Shown: positions 44,154 through 53,022 of the stretch, piece after piece
Layout of the letters: the number at the start of each line of letters is the position of its first letter
Numbering within the stretch: position 1 is the first letter of the stretch
From: Polynucleobacter hirudinilacicola
Lineage (GTDB): Bacteria; Pseudomonadota; Gammaproteobacteria; Burkholderiales; Burkholderiaceae
DNA: 64,000 bases
Direction of reading: 5' to 3'
NCBI RefSeq assembly: GCF_002192535.1
Contig: NZ_NAIA01000002.1
Span: forward strand, 124,001-188,000
Notes under the pieces: generated by a model
What the model was told of the DNA's origin: nothing
Database searches by the model: none
Seen by the model: only the letters and a program-made list of their open reading frames with translations
Position numbers and translations under genes: made by a program

Positions 44154-46757
44154 TTAAACCGTTTTTTCTTGGCCGCCGGTTTCAACTAAAACCATAGGAC
44201 CTTCTGGTCGGGCTGCTGCGGGTTTGGGCGTTCTGCCTAAGTTGGTTGACTCAGGTTGAATCTGACTTTGGGCTTCTGCATGCTTAGAGGCATCAGTAGC
44301 AACCCAGATCATGCCAGCAGACTGCACAACGCTATGTAAAGGAGTTTCTTCAAGCGTCTGGAAGGCAACCTTTGGAAGCTCTGGCGCAGGCTTAGAAATC
44401 ACTTCAACAGTTGTAGCAGTTGCTACTGCCACTGCTACAACTGGATCTGCTGCTGGAGCACTTTGAGTACCTTGCGCTGGACGATTGGATTGGCGTGGAG
44501 GGCGTGGCGCTCTCTCTTGTCTTTCCTTAGTAGGTTTTGCATTACCAAAGCTATTGGCAAGATTCTGAATTGGCATCGATGCAGATGCGCCAGCCATCCC
44601 TACAGGAGGACCTGCAAATGGACTTGCTGCCGCTGCAGTAGATGCATCACCATTCTCCGCGCGTTCGCCACGATCATTACGATTGCGACCACGACCACGA
44701 CGATTGCGACCACGACCACGACGCTCTTCGCCGTCAGCAGTTGGCGCAGCTTCGCCTGGAGCAGCTTCAGTTGCAGGTGTTACTGCAGCTGGGTTTGCTT
44801 GGCGTTCTGGTTTTGGACCATTGCGATTGCCGTTACGGTTATTGCCTTGATTGCGATTGCCGTTGCGATTGTTGTTGGCTTCAGTAGTACCTTCAGCAGC
44901 AGTTACTGCTGGGCGCTCTGCACGCTCACCATTACGTTCGCCACGACGATTGCGACCACGATTACGGTCACCACCATTGCCATTGCGACCTTGGTTGCGA
45001 CCACGCGCATTGCTTGGCGCTGGCTTCTCTTCTGCTGCAGGAGAGGAGGAGAACATCTTCTTAATAAATCCAAAGAAACCACCAGAGCTTTCAGCTTTTA
45101 CAGTTTCAGTACGTGCTGGGCGAGGCTGGCTCATTGGCGCTGGTTGAGTTGGAGTGATGCCTTTAACAGCCGCTTCAGGACGTGCCTTCACATCAGCATC
45201 TTTTTTGCTCACTGTTGTATCAGTTTCTAATTCACGAGCAGCTTCTTCAGCCATGACATAGCTCGCCTTTTGATCATCTAAGCGCGGATCATCATGACGT
45301 AAACGCTCTAACTTGTAATGCGGAGTTTCCAAATGCTTATTTGGAACCATCAAGACATTTACCTTGAAGCGAGTTTCAATCTTGATGACTTCAGCGCGTT
45401 TTTCATTCAACAGGAATGCAGCCACTTCGACTGGTACCTGTGTATGAATCGCTGCAGTGTTCTCTTTCATTGCTTCTTCTTGAATGATGCGCAGAACTTG
45501 CAATGCTGAAGATTCAGTATCTCGAATGTGGCCAGTGCCGTTACAACGTGGGCAGGTTACATGACTACCTTCAGAGAGGGCAGGGCGCAAGCGCTGGCGT
45601 GACATTTCCATCAAGCCAAACTTGGAGATCTTACCCATCTGAACGCGTGCGCGGTCATGACGCAGAGCATCGCGCAAGCGATTCTCAACATCCTTCTGAG
45701 CCTTACTCGATTCCATATCAATGAAGTCAATCACGATCAAACCACCTAAGTCACGTAAACGTGCTTGACGGGCGATTTCATCGGCAGCTTCTAAGTTGGT
45801 GCGGGTTGCAGTTTCTTCAATATCAGAACCACGGGTTGCACGTGCAGAGTTCACGTCCACAGAAACTAAGGCTTCGGTGTGGTCAATCACGATTGCGCCG
45901 CCTGATGGCAAAGGCACAGTACGTGAGTACGCAGTTTCGATTTGATGCTCAATTTGGAAGCGTGAGAACAAAGGCACATCATCGTGATAGCGTTTTACTC
46001 TTGGCAAATTGTCTGGCATCACTACTGACATAAATGCCGCGGCTTGTTCGTAGATGTCATCGGTATCGATGAGGATCTCGCCAATATCTGGCTGGAAGTA
46101 ATCGCGAATGGCACGAATGACTAAGCTGGATTCGAGATAAATCAGCAATGGTGCTGAATTACCTTTGGCAGCCTCATCAATCGCTTTCCACAACTGCATT
46201 AGGTAACTTAAGTCCCATTGCAATTCAGTAGCATCACGACCAATACCGGCGGTACGAGCAATGATGCTCATGCCATCAGCCACTTCTAATTGAGCCATGG
46301 CTTCGCGGAGTTCTTGACGGTCTTCACCTTCAATACGACGGGAAACGCCGCCTCCACGTGGGTTATTTGGCATTAATACTAAATAGCGGCCAGCCAAGGA
46401 GATAAAGGAAGTTAAGGCGGCACCTTTTTGGCCGCGCTCTTCTTTTTCTACTTGAACAATGATTTCTTGACCTTCGCGTAGTGCATCCTTAATGGAGGCA
46501 TTGCGAACGTCGATACCTTCTTTGAAATAGGTTCTGGCAACTTCTTTAAATGGCAAGAAGCCATGACGCTCTTCACCATAGTTGACAAAGCAAGCCTCCA
46601 GGGAAGGCTCAATGCGGGTAATAACACCTTTGTAAATATTGCCTTTACGTTGTTCGCGACCGGCAGCTTCGATATCAATATCTATGAGTTTTTGACCATC
46701 AACGATGGCAACTCGCAACTCTTCTTGTTGAGTTGCATTAAACAACATGCGTTTCAT
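44154..46757 (-). CDS. rne: Ribonuclease E
   Basis: The 867-residue protein starts MKRMLFNATQQEELRVAIVD and has the S1 domain (KGNIYKGVITRIEPSLEACF), the catalytic DNase-I-like domain (LGGLIVIDFIDMESSKAQKD) and the zinc link CPRCNGTGHIRD near residue 400. The C-terminal part from about residue 500 is disordered, with Arg/Asn/Gly blocks such as GRNRRGRGRNRNDRGERAEN, probably an RNA-binding and degradosome scaffold. It initiates mRNA decay and processes rRNA and tRNA. GGAGAG lies just before the ATG. The long leader upstream suggests autoregulation. Confidence 0.95.
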   Translation of the reverse strand: MKRMLFNATQQEELRVAIVDGQKLIDIDIEAAGREQRKGNIYKGVITRIEPSLEACFVNYGEERHGFLPFKEVARTYFKEGIDVRNASIKDALREGQEIIVQVEKEERGQKGAALTSFISLAGRYLVLMPNNPRGGGVSRRIEGEDRQELREAMAQLEVADGMSIIARTAGIGRDATELQWDLSYLMQLWKAIDEAAKGNSAPLLIYLESSLVIRAIRDYFQPDIGEILIDTDDIYEQAAAFMSVVMPDNLPRVKRYHDDVPLFSRFQIEHQIETAYSRTVPLPSGGAIVIDHTEALVSVDVNSARATRGSDIEETATRTNLEAADEIARQARLRDLGGLIVIDFIDMESSKAQKDVENRLRDALRHDRARVQMGKISKFGLMEMSRQRLRPALSEGSHVTCPRCNGTGHIRDTESSALQVLRIIQEEAMKENTAAIHTQVPVEVAAFLLNEKRAEVIKIETRFKVNVLMVPNKHLETPHYKLERLRHDDPRLDDQKASYVMAEEAARELETDTTVSKKDADVKARPEAAVKGITPTQPAPMSQPRPARTETVKAESSGGFFGFIKKMFSSSPAAEEKPAPSNARGRNQGRNGNGGDRNRGRNRRGERNGERAERPAVTAAEGTTEANNNRNGNRNQGNNRNGNRNGPKPERQANPAAVTPATEAAPGEAAPTADGEERRGRGRNRRGRGRNRNDRGERAENGDASTAAAASPFAGPPVGMAGASASMPIQNLANSFGNAKPTKERQERAPRPPRQSNRPAQGTQSAPAADPVVAVAVATATTVEVISKPAPELPKVAFQTLEETPLHSVVQSAGMIWVATDASKHAEAQSQIQPESTNLGRTPKPAAARPEGPMVLVETGGQEKTV
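44680..44721. repeat. 21-bp tandem duplication within the rne tail
   Basis: Two adjacent identical 21-bp copies (44680-44700 and 44701-44721) start cgattgcgacc and end accacga. They encode the repeated Arg/Gly-rich block of the RNase E tail. Similar partial copies occur near 44940-45010. The repeat is in frame. Confidence 0.8.
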
Positions 46758-47145
46758 AACACTCTCCTATGGGGGAGGATGTCGTTGCGCGCTGCGTTAG
46801 GGGACAGGTTAGATACCGCTTAAGGCATAGCCTCCGGCGGTTTAAGAGTGTGGATCATACAAATCTAGGCATTTATTACCCAGTTCACCAAGTTAACGGG
46901 TGGTTAAATCGGTGCCACACTTGACGATCGCCGCAGAGACCTCCTTTAGGTCATCAATGCAGGCGCGCGCCTGAAAACTGTCTTCTAATCGCGGGTCGCG
47001 GCATACGGCACACCAACCCTGCGCCTCATTACAACGGGGGAGGGGCAACCCCGGGAGTCTTTTAAAGGGCGACTCCAAGCTCCACGATTTAAACCTGACT
47101 TCAGGTTCGTATCGGGCCAATAAATTGGCTAGAGCGTTGATTATA
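46758..47145 (-). promoter_or_regulatory. rne promoter and long structured 5' leader
   Basis: A perfect TATAAT on the minus strand (47140-47145) lies in the gap between rne and rluC, giving a predicted leader of about 375 bases. Hairpin-forming repeats are present: AACCTGA/TCAGGTT (47092-47107), GACCT/AGGTC (46938-46952) and a GC palindrome at 46960-46973. No -35 at ideal spacing is evident. In E. coli a leader of similar length lets RNase E control its own mRNA. No sequence match to that leader is claimed. Confidence 0.5.
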
Positions 47146-47221
47146 CGGCACAAGTTGAATGACAATGGGGTATTGTTGAGTCCCTTGTCGTCTCAGAACG
47201 AGGCGGTAAGAGAGATAAATC

Positions 47222-48250
47222 ATGAAATCTGAACCCATTTCCAAGCCTTTGAAGGTAAAAACGCCTACAACTTCAGCGCCTGCTGCAGTGCATCTCCAGA
47301 CTATTGGTCCGGAAGAGGCTGGCCAGCGCTTGGATAACTATTTGTTACGCTGGGCCAAAGGGGTCCCCAAAAGTCACGTTTACCGGATTATTCGCTCGGG
47401 CGAAGTGCGGGTGAATAAAAAGCGGGCTGAGCCAACTACCCGACTCATTGAGGGTGATGTGGTGCGCGTTCCCCCCGTCAGAATTGCTGAGCCCGCCCAA
47501 ATGGCAGCAGTCAATAGCGCTCAAACCAAATCGCGGGCTCACGGTTACTCAGACAAAATGCCCATCCTTTTTGAGGATGAGGCTCTCTTAATAGTAGATA
47601 AACCTTCTGGTTTGGCTGTGCATGGTGGCTCTGGAATTGCTCTGGGGGTGATTGAGACTTTGCGCATTACTCGTCCAGAATTGAAGTTCCTAGAACTAGT
47701 ACACCGTTTGGATCGAGACACCTCTGGCGTATTGCTACTTGCTAAGAAGCGTAGCGCTCTCGTGGAGTTGCACCGTCAAATTCGTGAAGGTCAAACAGAT
47801 AAGCGCTACTACTTGCTAGCCCATGGCGAGATTCAGCAGGGTGCGCAAGTCATGCAACTGAAATACCCATTGCACAAATACCTCTTGGCAAATGGTGAAC
47901 GCAGGGTTCGAGTCGATCCTGAAGGTTTGCCAAGTCACACCGCATTGCGCGTTAGCAAAACCATGAAGCGTGCGGATGCCGCCATCACCTTGGCGGAGGC
48001 TCAGTTAAAAACAGGCCGCACCCATCAGATCCGTGTACACCTTCAGAAGTTGGGTCATGCAATCTTGGGCGATGATAAATATGGCTTTGAAGACCAAGAC
48101 AAGGTGATTAAATCGAAACGACTCTATCTCCATGCTCATCTTGCGGGTTTCACGCATCCCCGTACTGGTGAGAAGATGCGGATTGAGTCACCGCTGCCAG
48201 CTGAGTTTGCCGCGATGATGAAGAATTTTGAACCAACAGAAACATCATGA
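47222..48250 (+). CDS. rluC: 23S rRNA pseudouridine synthase (RluC family)
   Basis: The 342-residue protein has an S4 domain (RLDNYLLRWAKGVPKSHVYR, RSGEVRVNKKRAEPTTRL) and the RluA-type catalytic motif LVHRLDRDTSGVLLLAKK. Later TGRTHQIRVHLQKLGHAILG is also typical. RluC makes pseudouridines 955, 2504 and 2580 in 23S rRNA. It is divergent from rne, an arrangement shared with E. coli, and overlaps the next gene by 4 bp. Confidence 0.93.
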   Translation: MKSEPISKPLKVKTPTTSAPAAVHLQTIGPEEAGQRLDNYLLRWAKGVPKSHVYRIIRSGEVRVNKKRAEPTTRLIEGDVVRVPPVRIAEPAQMAAVNSAQTKSRAHGYSDKMPILFEDEALLIVDKPSGLAVHGGSGIALGVIETLRITRPELKFLELVHRLDRDTSGVLLLAKKRSALVELHRQIREGQTDKRYYLLAHGEIQQGAQVMQLKYPLHKYLLANGERRVRVDPEGLPSHTALRVSKTMKRADAAITLAEAQLKTGRTHQIRVHLQKLGHAILGDDKYGFEDQDKVIKSKRLYLHAHLAGFTHPRTGEKMRIESPLPAEFAAMMKNFEPTETS

Positions 48251-48933
48251 GCCAAATCCGTCAATTCGGAGATAAATCCGACCGCCGCTATGACCTGATC
48301 GTGTGGGATTGGGACGGAACCATTATGGATTCCACGCCAACCATCGTGCATTGCATTCAGCAAGCTTGTCGTGATTTAGGTTTTAAGGAGCCTGATGATG
48401 CATTGGCAAGTTCAGTGATTGGTTTGGGCATTCAGGATTCATTGCGTAGAGCAGTTCCTTGGATTGAGCCAGCACACTTTCCAAAACTGACAGATCGCTT
48501 TCGTTATCACTACCTCGCAAAAGATCATGAGCTTGATTTATTTGTAGGTATTCGTGAGTTGCTCGAGAATTTACGGGAAGATCAATATCTATTGGGCGTT
48601 GCTACAGGTAAATCTAGAGTAGGTTTAGACCGCTCTTTAAAGCACCATCAAATTGGCCATCTCTTTCATGAAACACGAACAGCTGATGAATCCTTCTCAA
48701 AGCCCCATCCAGGAATGTTGCTAGAGTTATCTGATGTGACTCAGGTGCCTACGCGCCGGATGCTAATGATTGGAGATACTACCCACGATTTAGATATGGC
48801 AGCCAATGCTGGCGTAGATGCTGTGGCAGTAACCTACGGTGCGCATCCCCCAGACACTTTAAAAACATCCCCTTCATTGGCGCATGTAGATGATGTGGCG
48901 CAACTGTCACAATGGCTCAAGCAAAATCTGTAA
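48247..48933 (+). CDS. HAD-family phosphatase (phosphoglycolate phosphatase-like)
   Basis: The 228-residue protein has motif I DLIVWDWDGTIMDSTP, motif II in GVATGKSRVGL, motif III Lys in ADESFSKPHPGMLL and motif IV MIGDTTHDLDMAANAGVDAV. The cap is the small helical type of Gph-like enzymes. The usual DxDGT is WDWDGT, so the nucleophile Asp is kept. Its start overlaps the rluC stop (ATGA), as is common in betaproteobacteria. Substrate is not proven. Confidence 0.9.
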   Translation: MSQIRQFGDKSDRRYDLIVWDWDGTIMDSTPTIVHCIQQACRDLGFKEPDDALASSVIGLGIQDSLRRAVPWIEPAHFPKLTDRFRYHYLAKDHELDLFVGIRELLENLREDQYLLGVATGKSRVGLDRSLKHHQIGHLFHETRTADESFSKPHPGMLLELSDVTQVPTRRMLMIGDTTHDLDMAANAGVDAVAVTYGAHPPDTLKTSPSLAHVDDVAQLSQWLKQNL

Positions 48934-48962
48934 ACCACAATAAGCAATACTAAGGAATCAAG

Positions 48963-49910
48963 ATGGAAAACAATCCAAATCCAAACTGGGAACGTCAAGC
49001 TCTTGAGCACTTGCTCCTTGAGAATTTGAAAGAGACACGTAAAGCGCGTCGTTGGAGAGCTGTACTACGAGTGCTGACCTTGGTAGTGATTGTTGGTGTG
49101 ATTCTTGCAGTGTTTGATTTTCATCTGCCGGGGCGCGGTATGGCAGGAGAAAAACACACTGCTATGGTGACTCTAGAGGGTGAGATTTCATCGAGCTCAA
49201 TGGCGAATGCTTTAGATATCAACTCTTCACTACTATCTGCTTTTGAGAATGAACATAGTGCTGGTGTGGTTCTGCGCATTAATAGCCCCGGTGGTTCACC
49301 GGTTCAAGCCGGAATGATTAATGATGAGATTCATCGCTTACGCAAGCTCTATCCGAACAAACCATTTTATGTAGTGGTTGAAGATATTTGTGCTTCGGGT
49401 GGCTACTATGTTGCAGTGGCTGGCGATCAGATCTTGGTGGACAAGGCGAGTTTGGTTGGTTCAATCGGCGTGATCATGGAAGGCTTTGGCTTTACAGGCT
49501 TGATGGATAAGCTAGGCGTGACCCGGCGCATGATTACTTCGGGATCCAATAAAGGTATGCTCGATCCATTTAGCAAAGAAGATCCAAAGCAAGTTGAAAT
49601 GGTGAAGACTATGATTGATGAGATTCATCAGCAATTTATTGCTGTAGTCAAAGAAGGTCGCGGGGCGCGCTTGAAAGATGTCCCAGATTTATTCTCCGGT
49701 CGCATATGGAATGGCGAGCAGGCCGTCAAAATTGGTTTGGCTGATGGTTACGGCACAGTTGAGTCCGTAGCGCGCGATATCTTCAAAGCTCCGGATATTT
49801 TGGACTACACCATGAAAGAGAATTTTGCCGAACGTGTAGCTAAGCGCTTCGGTGCAGAAGCGGGCGCAGCTGCTGGCAAGGCCTTGGTTAAGACACCAGA
49901 TTTAAAGTAA
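48963..49910 (+). CDS. sppA: S49-family signal-peptide peptidase SppA
   Basis: The 315-residue protein has one N-terminal membrane helix (about 35-54, VLTLVVIVGVILAVFDFHLP) and the protease domain VVLRINSPGGSPVQAGMIND, with the catalytic Ser in VEDICASGGYYVAVAGDQIL and a Lys-containing segment later (VGSIGVIMEGFGFTGLMDKL). It degrades cleaved signal peptides in the membrane. It is the third gene after rluC and the phosphatase on the same strand. Confidence 0.9.
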   Translation: MENNPNPNWERQALEHLLLENLKETRKARRWRAVLRVLTLVVIVGVILAVFDFHLPGRGMAGEKHTAMVTLEGEISSSSMANALDINSSLLSAFENEHSAGVVLRINSPGGSPVQAGMINDEIHRLRKLYPNKPFYVVVEDICASGGYYVAVAGDQILVDKASLVGSIGVIMEGFGFTGLMDKLGVTRRMITSGSNKGMLDPFSKEDPKQVEMVKTMIDEIHQQFIAVVKEGRGARLKDVPDLFSGRIWNGEQAVKIGLADGYGTVESVARDIFKAPDILDYTMKENFAERVAKRFGAEAGAAAGKALVKTPDLK

Positions 49911-49927
49911 GACTTAAAAGGTGGCGG

Positions 49928-50599
49928 CTAGCCTAGAAGGCCGCCCACTAAGCCCATCGTTAAACCTAAAAGAGTGGCATTAAAAACAAATGACAAAAGG
50001 CTGTGCGCTGTTACTAAGTTGCGAATTTTTGATTCAACAATAACAATATCAGCAGTTTGACAAGTCATTCCAATCACTAATGAGAAGTGAAAAAAATCAG
50101 AGTAGGACGGTTGCGGAGTTCCAACAAAGATGAGGGGTGGAAATTGGGCAGCCTCATTAAAGTTAGCATAGTATGCGTGAGCATAATGAAGAGCGTAGGC
50201 TGTCTGTAAAACCATCCAGGAAGCAAAAAAGGTTGCACCTGTCATCGTTACACCAAGGGTTCTATCTTTTAGAGGTATTTCGCCCATCTCACCAATATGA
50301 AGAAAAATTGCGGCAAGACTGATAAGGCATGATAGTGAAGTAATAACATACATCATTAATTGACTGTCATCTTCATACTTGACGACATTGGCAATCTTTT
50401 TTCCATTAAAAGATTGCATCATCAGGAATGCTAAAGCGAGATAGGTGACTGAAGCAGCGCTCCATACCATCAAAAAACGAATTGAGGGGGAATGACCCTC
50501 AAGCAAAATGAATGCGATGATGGCTGCAGCGATTGAACAGATTAATCTAGACTTTGCATTCAGTAAAAGCAGTCGAAGATTTGAGTGTTTATTTTCCAT
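49928..50599 (-). CDS. DUF1345 family membrane protein
   Basis: From the ATG complementary to 50597-50599 the product has 223 residues with five hydrophobic helices. DFFHFSLVIGMTCQTADIVI is the DUF1345 signature, followed by LSFVFNATLLGLTMGLVGGL. The function is unknown; the pattern resembles a predicted ion-channel-like domain. A frame extension of 41 residues upstream would overlap the next gene and is rejected. It is read leftward and is convergent with sppA. Confidence 0.85.
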   Translation of the reverse strand: MENKHSNLRLLLLNAKSRLICSIAAAIIAFILLEGHSPSIRFLMVWSAASVTYLALAFLMMQSFNGKKIANVVKYEDDSQLMMYVITSLSCLISLAAIFLHIGEMGEIPLKDRTLGVTMTGATFFASWMVLQTAYALHYAHAYYANFNEAAQFPPLIFVGTPQPSYSDFFHFSLVIGMTCQTADIVIVESKIRNLVTAHSLLSFVFNATLLGLTMGLVGGLLG

Positions 50600-50636
50600 G
50601 GGGCCTTGATTGCGATTGAACGTAGTTGATTGAGGT

Positions 50637-51407
50637 CTAGGCCAACAGTAGAAATACCGTTGGCCTATTTTGTAAGGAAGCGCATGCAGCATCATTTGGG
50701 TAGCGCTTACGCCACTCTGCAATCGATAGTGTTGTGATCATTTCTGAAGTGAGACTGAGATCAACGCCTAGGCAAAGTAAAGATTGTGGTGCTAGAGAAT
50801 TTAAGCACGCCATCAACATTGCGGTATTGCGATAAGGCGTCTCAATCCAAATCTGAGTTTGCTGTAATTTGCGAGACTCGACTTCGAGCTGCTTGAGCTT
50901 TGTGCTCCGCTCATGGACGTCATGCGGTAGATATCCCTGAAAGGCAAAGCGTTGACCATTGAGACCGCTAGCCATTAAACCGAGCAAGATAGAGCTTGGC
51001 CCCACTAAAGGTTTTACCTGGGCGCCCAAGCGATGTGCCGCTAGAACAAGTTCTGCACCTGGATCGGCAACACCGGGCACGCCAGCTTCGGACATTAAGC
51101 CCATGTCATTGCCAGCAAGCAATGGTTTGAGTAAGTCGGCAGGCTTTACGGCATCCCCATATTTTGCATTGCGAGCTGCACCACGCCACTCACTCATGTG
51201 CATCTCTTGAATAGTGCAAGCAAGTGGAGCAACACTATCAACGGCTTTTAATAGTGCACGTGCTGTTTTCGCATCCTCAACAATCCAGTGTTTGAGTTTG
51301 GCAGTTTGTGTCAGCGTTTCATGAGGCAATACGTGCGGCAGTTGTTCAATGCGTGCATCGTCGCCCAGGGTATTGGGAACTAGGTAGAGTGTGCCTAACT
51401 TTGACAT
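50637..51407 (-). CDS. Tetrapyrrole-methylase-fold SAM methyltransferase (RsmI paralog)
   Basis: The 256-residue protein starts KLGTLYLVPNTLGDDARIEQ and has DMGLMSEAGVPGVADPGAEL and VGPSSILLGLMASGLNGQRF, hallmarks of the RsmI-type branch of the tetrapyrrole methylase fold. RsmI itself 2'-O-methylates C1402 of 16S rRNA; this variant lacks the usual opening GTLYVVATPIGN, so it is probably a paralog. It is 20 bp after maf on the same strand. Confidence 0.85.
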   Translation of the reverse strand: MSKLGTLYLVPNTLGDDARIEQLPHVLPHETLTQTAKLKHWIVEDAKTARALLKAVDSVAPLACTIQEMHMSEWRGAARNAKYGDAVKPADLLKPLLAGNDMGLMSEAGVPGVADPGAELVLAAHRLGAQVKPLVGPSSILLGLMASGLNGQRFAFQGYLPHDVHERSTKLKQLEVESRKLQQTQIWIETPYRNTAMLMACLNSLAPQSLLCLGVDLSLTSEMITTLSIAEWRKRYPNDAACASLQNRPTVFLLLA

Positions 51408-51427
51408 GAATAAATTGATTCGATCTC

Positions 51428-52024
51428 TTAATTCTTGGATGGAATCACAAAACCAGCATCCCGTAATAAACCGGTTAAAGCAATAAGTGGCAAGCCAATG
51501 AGGGCTGTTGGGTCATCACTCTGAATGGACTCCAAAAGACTGATACCAAGACCTTCAGACTTGGCGCTACCGGCACAGTCGTAAGGCTCTTCCGCAAGCA
51601 AATAACTTTCTAAAACATCATCCGAGAGTTTTCGAAAGGTCACTTCAGTGGGAACGTTTAAGGTTGTTTGCTGCTCGCCCTTCATTAAACAAAGTGCGGT
51701 ATGAAAAGTCACTGCTTGACCGCGCATGAGTTGTAGTTGAGCGAGAGCTCTTTCAAAATTTCCAGGCTTACCAATTGCGGCGCCACACAAATCCGCTACT
51801 TGGTCAGAACCAATTACCCATGCATTAGGATGATCTTTAGCAACTGCCGCAGCTTTTGCAGTGGCAAGACGTAAGGCCAATTCGAGAGTGCTTTCAGCAG
51901 TGAGTGGTGTTTCATCTACTTTGGGAGAAACGACTTCAAAAGGAATGCGTAGACGCCCCAAAAGCTCGCGGCGATATGCCGAGGTCGATGCTAGGATGAG
52001 GGGCGGATTGATTAATTTACTCAT
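51428..52024 (-). CDS. maf: Maf-family nucleoside triphosphate pyrophosphatase
   Basis: The 198-residue protein has the Maf opening LILASTSAYRRELLGRLRIP, VDETPLTAESTLELALRLA and VIGSDQVADLCGAAIGKPGN. The LCGAAIGKPG pattern points to the YceF subgroup, which hydrolyses 7-methyl-GTP. It is divergent from yceD, an arrangement seen in many proteobacteria, where maf (yceF), yceD and rpmF lie together. Confidence 0.92.
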   Translation of the reverse strand: MSKLINPPLILASTSAYRRELLGRLRIPFEVVSPKVDETPLTAESTLELALRLATAKAAAVAKDHPNAWVIGSDQVADLCGAAIGKPGNFERALAQLQLMRGQAVTFHTALCLMKGEQQTTLNVPTEVTFRKLSDDVLESYLLAEEPYDCAGSAKSEGLGISLLESIQSDDPTALIGLPLIALTGLLRDAGFVIPSKN

Positions 52025-52065
52025 TGCTGCTGACTTTCGAAGAGGCCTTGATTTAGACTGTTGTC

Positions 52066-52644
52066 ATGAATCGTAATCAAGTTTTACCTCAAGTCCAGCT
52101 ATCGGCCGATCCCAGCGCTTTAAAAAAGGTTGATTTTTGCGCTCCCCAGTCCTATCGAGGGGCTGGCTTTTTGACTATTTCTGATATGCCTAGGCTTGCT
52201 GAAGAGGCCTCTGCCATTAATCCAGGGGATGGCTTTGATTGGCAAATGGAGACCCATTTTGAAGATTCACCGGGGAGCGAGTCTCGCCAAATCCTGGAAT
52301 TAGGTCTAAAAGGGCGCCTTCAACTGGTTTGCCAGCGCTGTTTGCAGGACTGCACTGTAGATTTAGATGAAAAACGCCGTTTTGTCCTCCTTGCCACTGA
52401 AGCTGAGGCTGATGATTACCCTATGGAGGATGAGGAGCAGGAGCCTTTAGTCGCCAGCCAGCATTTCAACCTCTTGGAAACCATTGAGGATGAGGTTTTA
52501 CTGTCTTTACCCTTGATTCCAAAGCATCCAGAGGGCTTTTGTGAGCCCCATGCTTCAGTTTTTGGATTAGAGGATGAGGGTGAGGTAGTTGATGAGCGCG
52601 AAAATCCCTTTAACATATTGAAAAATATGAAGAAAAACTCATAA
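52066..52644 (+). CDS. yceD: YceD (DUF177) family protein
   Basis: The 192-residue protein has the DUF177 core: GLKGRLQLVCQRCLQDCTVD with its conserved cysteines and an acidic central part (DDYPMEDEEQEPLVASQHF). The known plant and bacterial relatives are linked to 23S rRNA accumulation. The gene lies 114 bp before rpmF, a widely conserved pairing. Start at the ATG 52066 fits, and its promoter is shared with divergent maf. Confidence 0.9.
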   Translation: MNRNQVLPQVQLSADPSALKKVDFCAPQSYRGAGFLTISDMPRLAEEASAINPGDGFDWQMETHFEDSPGSESRQILELGLKGRLQLVCQRCLQDCTVDLDEKRRFVLLATEAEADDYPMEDEEQEPLVASQHFNLLETIEDEVLLSLPLIPKHPEGFCEPHASVFGLEDEGEVVDERENPFNILKNMKKNS

Positions 52645-52729
52645 ATCGGGCTCCAAATCACCTTCCGTTACCCTTGTTGTTTTAAGTAATCTCTATCGAT
52701 AAATCAAGCATTTAGCTGCATTTTCATGC

Positions 52730-52735
52730 TAGAAT
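52730..52735 (+). promoter_or_regulatory. Extended -10 promoter before rpmF
   Basis: TGCTAGAAT (52727-52735) fits an extended -10 element (TGn followed by TAGAAT) 23 bp before the rpmF ATG. No good -35 is apparent. This would allow rpmF expression independent of yceD. Confidence 0.4.
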
Positions 52736-52758
52736 GTCGCCTTGCTTAGGAGTTCAAT

Positions 52759-52938
52759 ATGGCCGTTCAACAAAACAAAAAATCACCTTCCAAACGTGGC
52801 ATGCACCGTGCGCACGACTTTTTGACCGCACCTGCTACGGCTGTTGAAGCCACAACTGGTGAGGCTCATTTGCGCCACCACATTTCACCAAACGGCTACT
52901 ATCGTGGCCGTAAAGTTGTTAAAACAAAAAACGACTAA
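52759..52938 (+). CDS. rpmF: 50S ribosomal protein L32
   Basis: A 59-residue basic protein starts [20 protein letters not shown] and ends [13 protein letters not shown], matching L32 in length and sequence. The ATG at 52759 is preceded by TTAGGAG. L32 belongs to the large ribosomal subunit. It lies between yceD and plsX, the conserved order, and a terminator follows 23 bp after its stop. Confidence 0.96.
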   Translation: MAVQQNKKSPSKRGMHRAHDFLTAPATAVEATTGEAHLRHHISPNGYYRGRKVVKTKND

Positions 52939-52960
52939 TTCTTTTAGTCTAAATAGATCG

Positions 52961-52988
52961 AAGCGGCTCCCAAAACAGCCGCTTTTTT
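52961..52988 (+). terminator. Intrinsic terminator after rpmF
   Basis: AAGCGGCT (52961-52968) and AGCCGCTT (52976-52984 region) form a stem around a CCCAAAAC-like loop, followed by six T. It lies between rpmF and plsX, so ribosomal-protein and lipid genes can be expressed at different levels. Confidence 0.82.
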
Positions 52989-53022
52989 CTTAGATAAATC
53001 ACTTGCAGCAATCAATGAGTTT

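Noticed and set aside
44463..45230. Long open frame of 255 codons opposite rne
   Set aside because: It is the antisense of the Arg/Gly-rich tail; the translation is low-complexity Trp/Thr/Ile/Ala and results from repeats.
46960..46973. 14-bp GC palindrome as a protein-binding site
   Set aside because: It lies inside the predicted rne leader, where RNA structure is a simpler explanation; no regulator is implied.
46893..47165. Open frame of 90 codons upstream of rne
   Set aside because: It starts above the predicted promoter and covers the structured leader; the protein resembles nothing and has no good ribosome-binding site.
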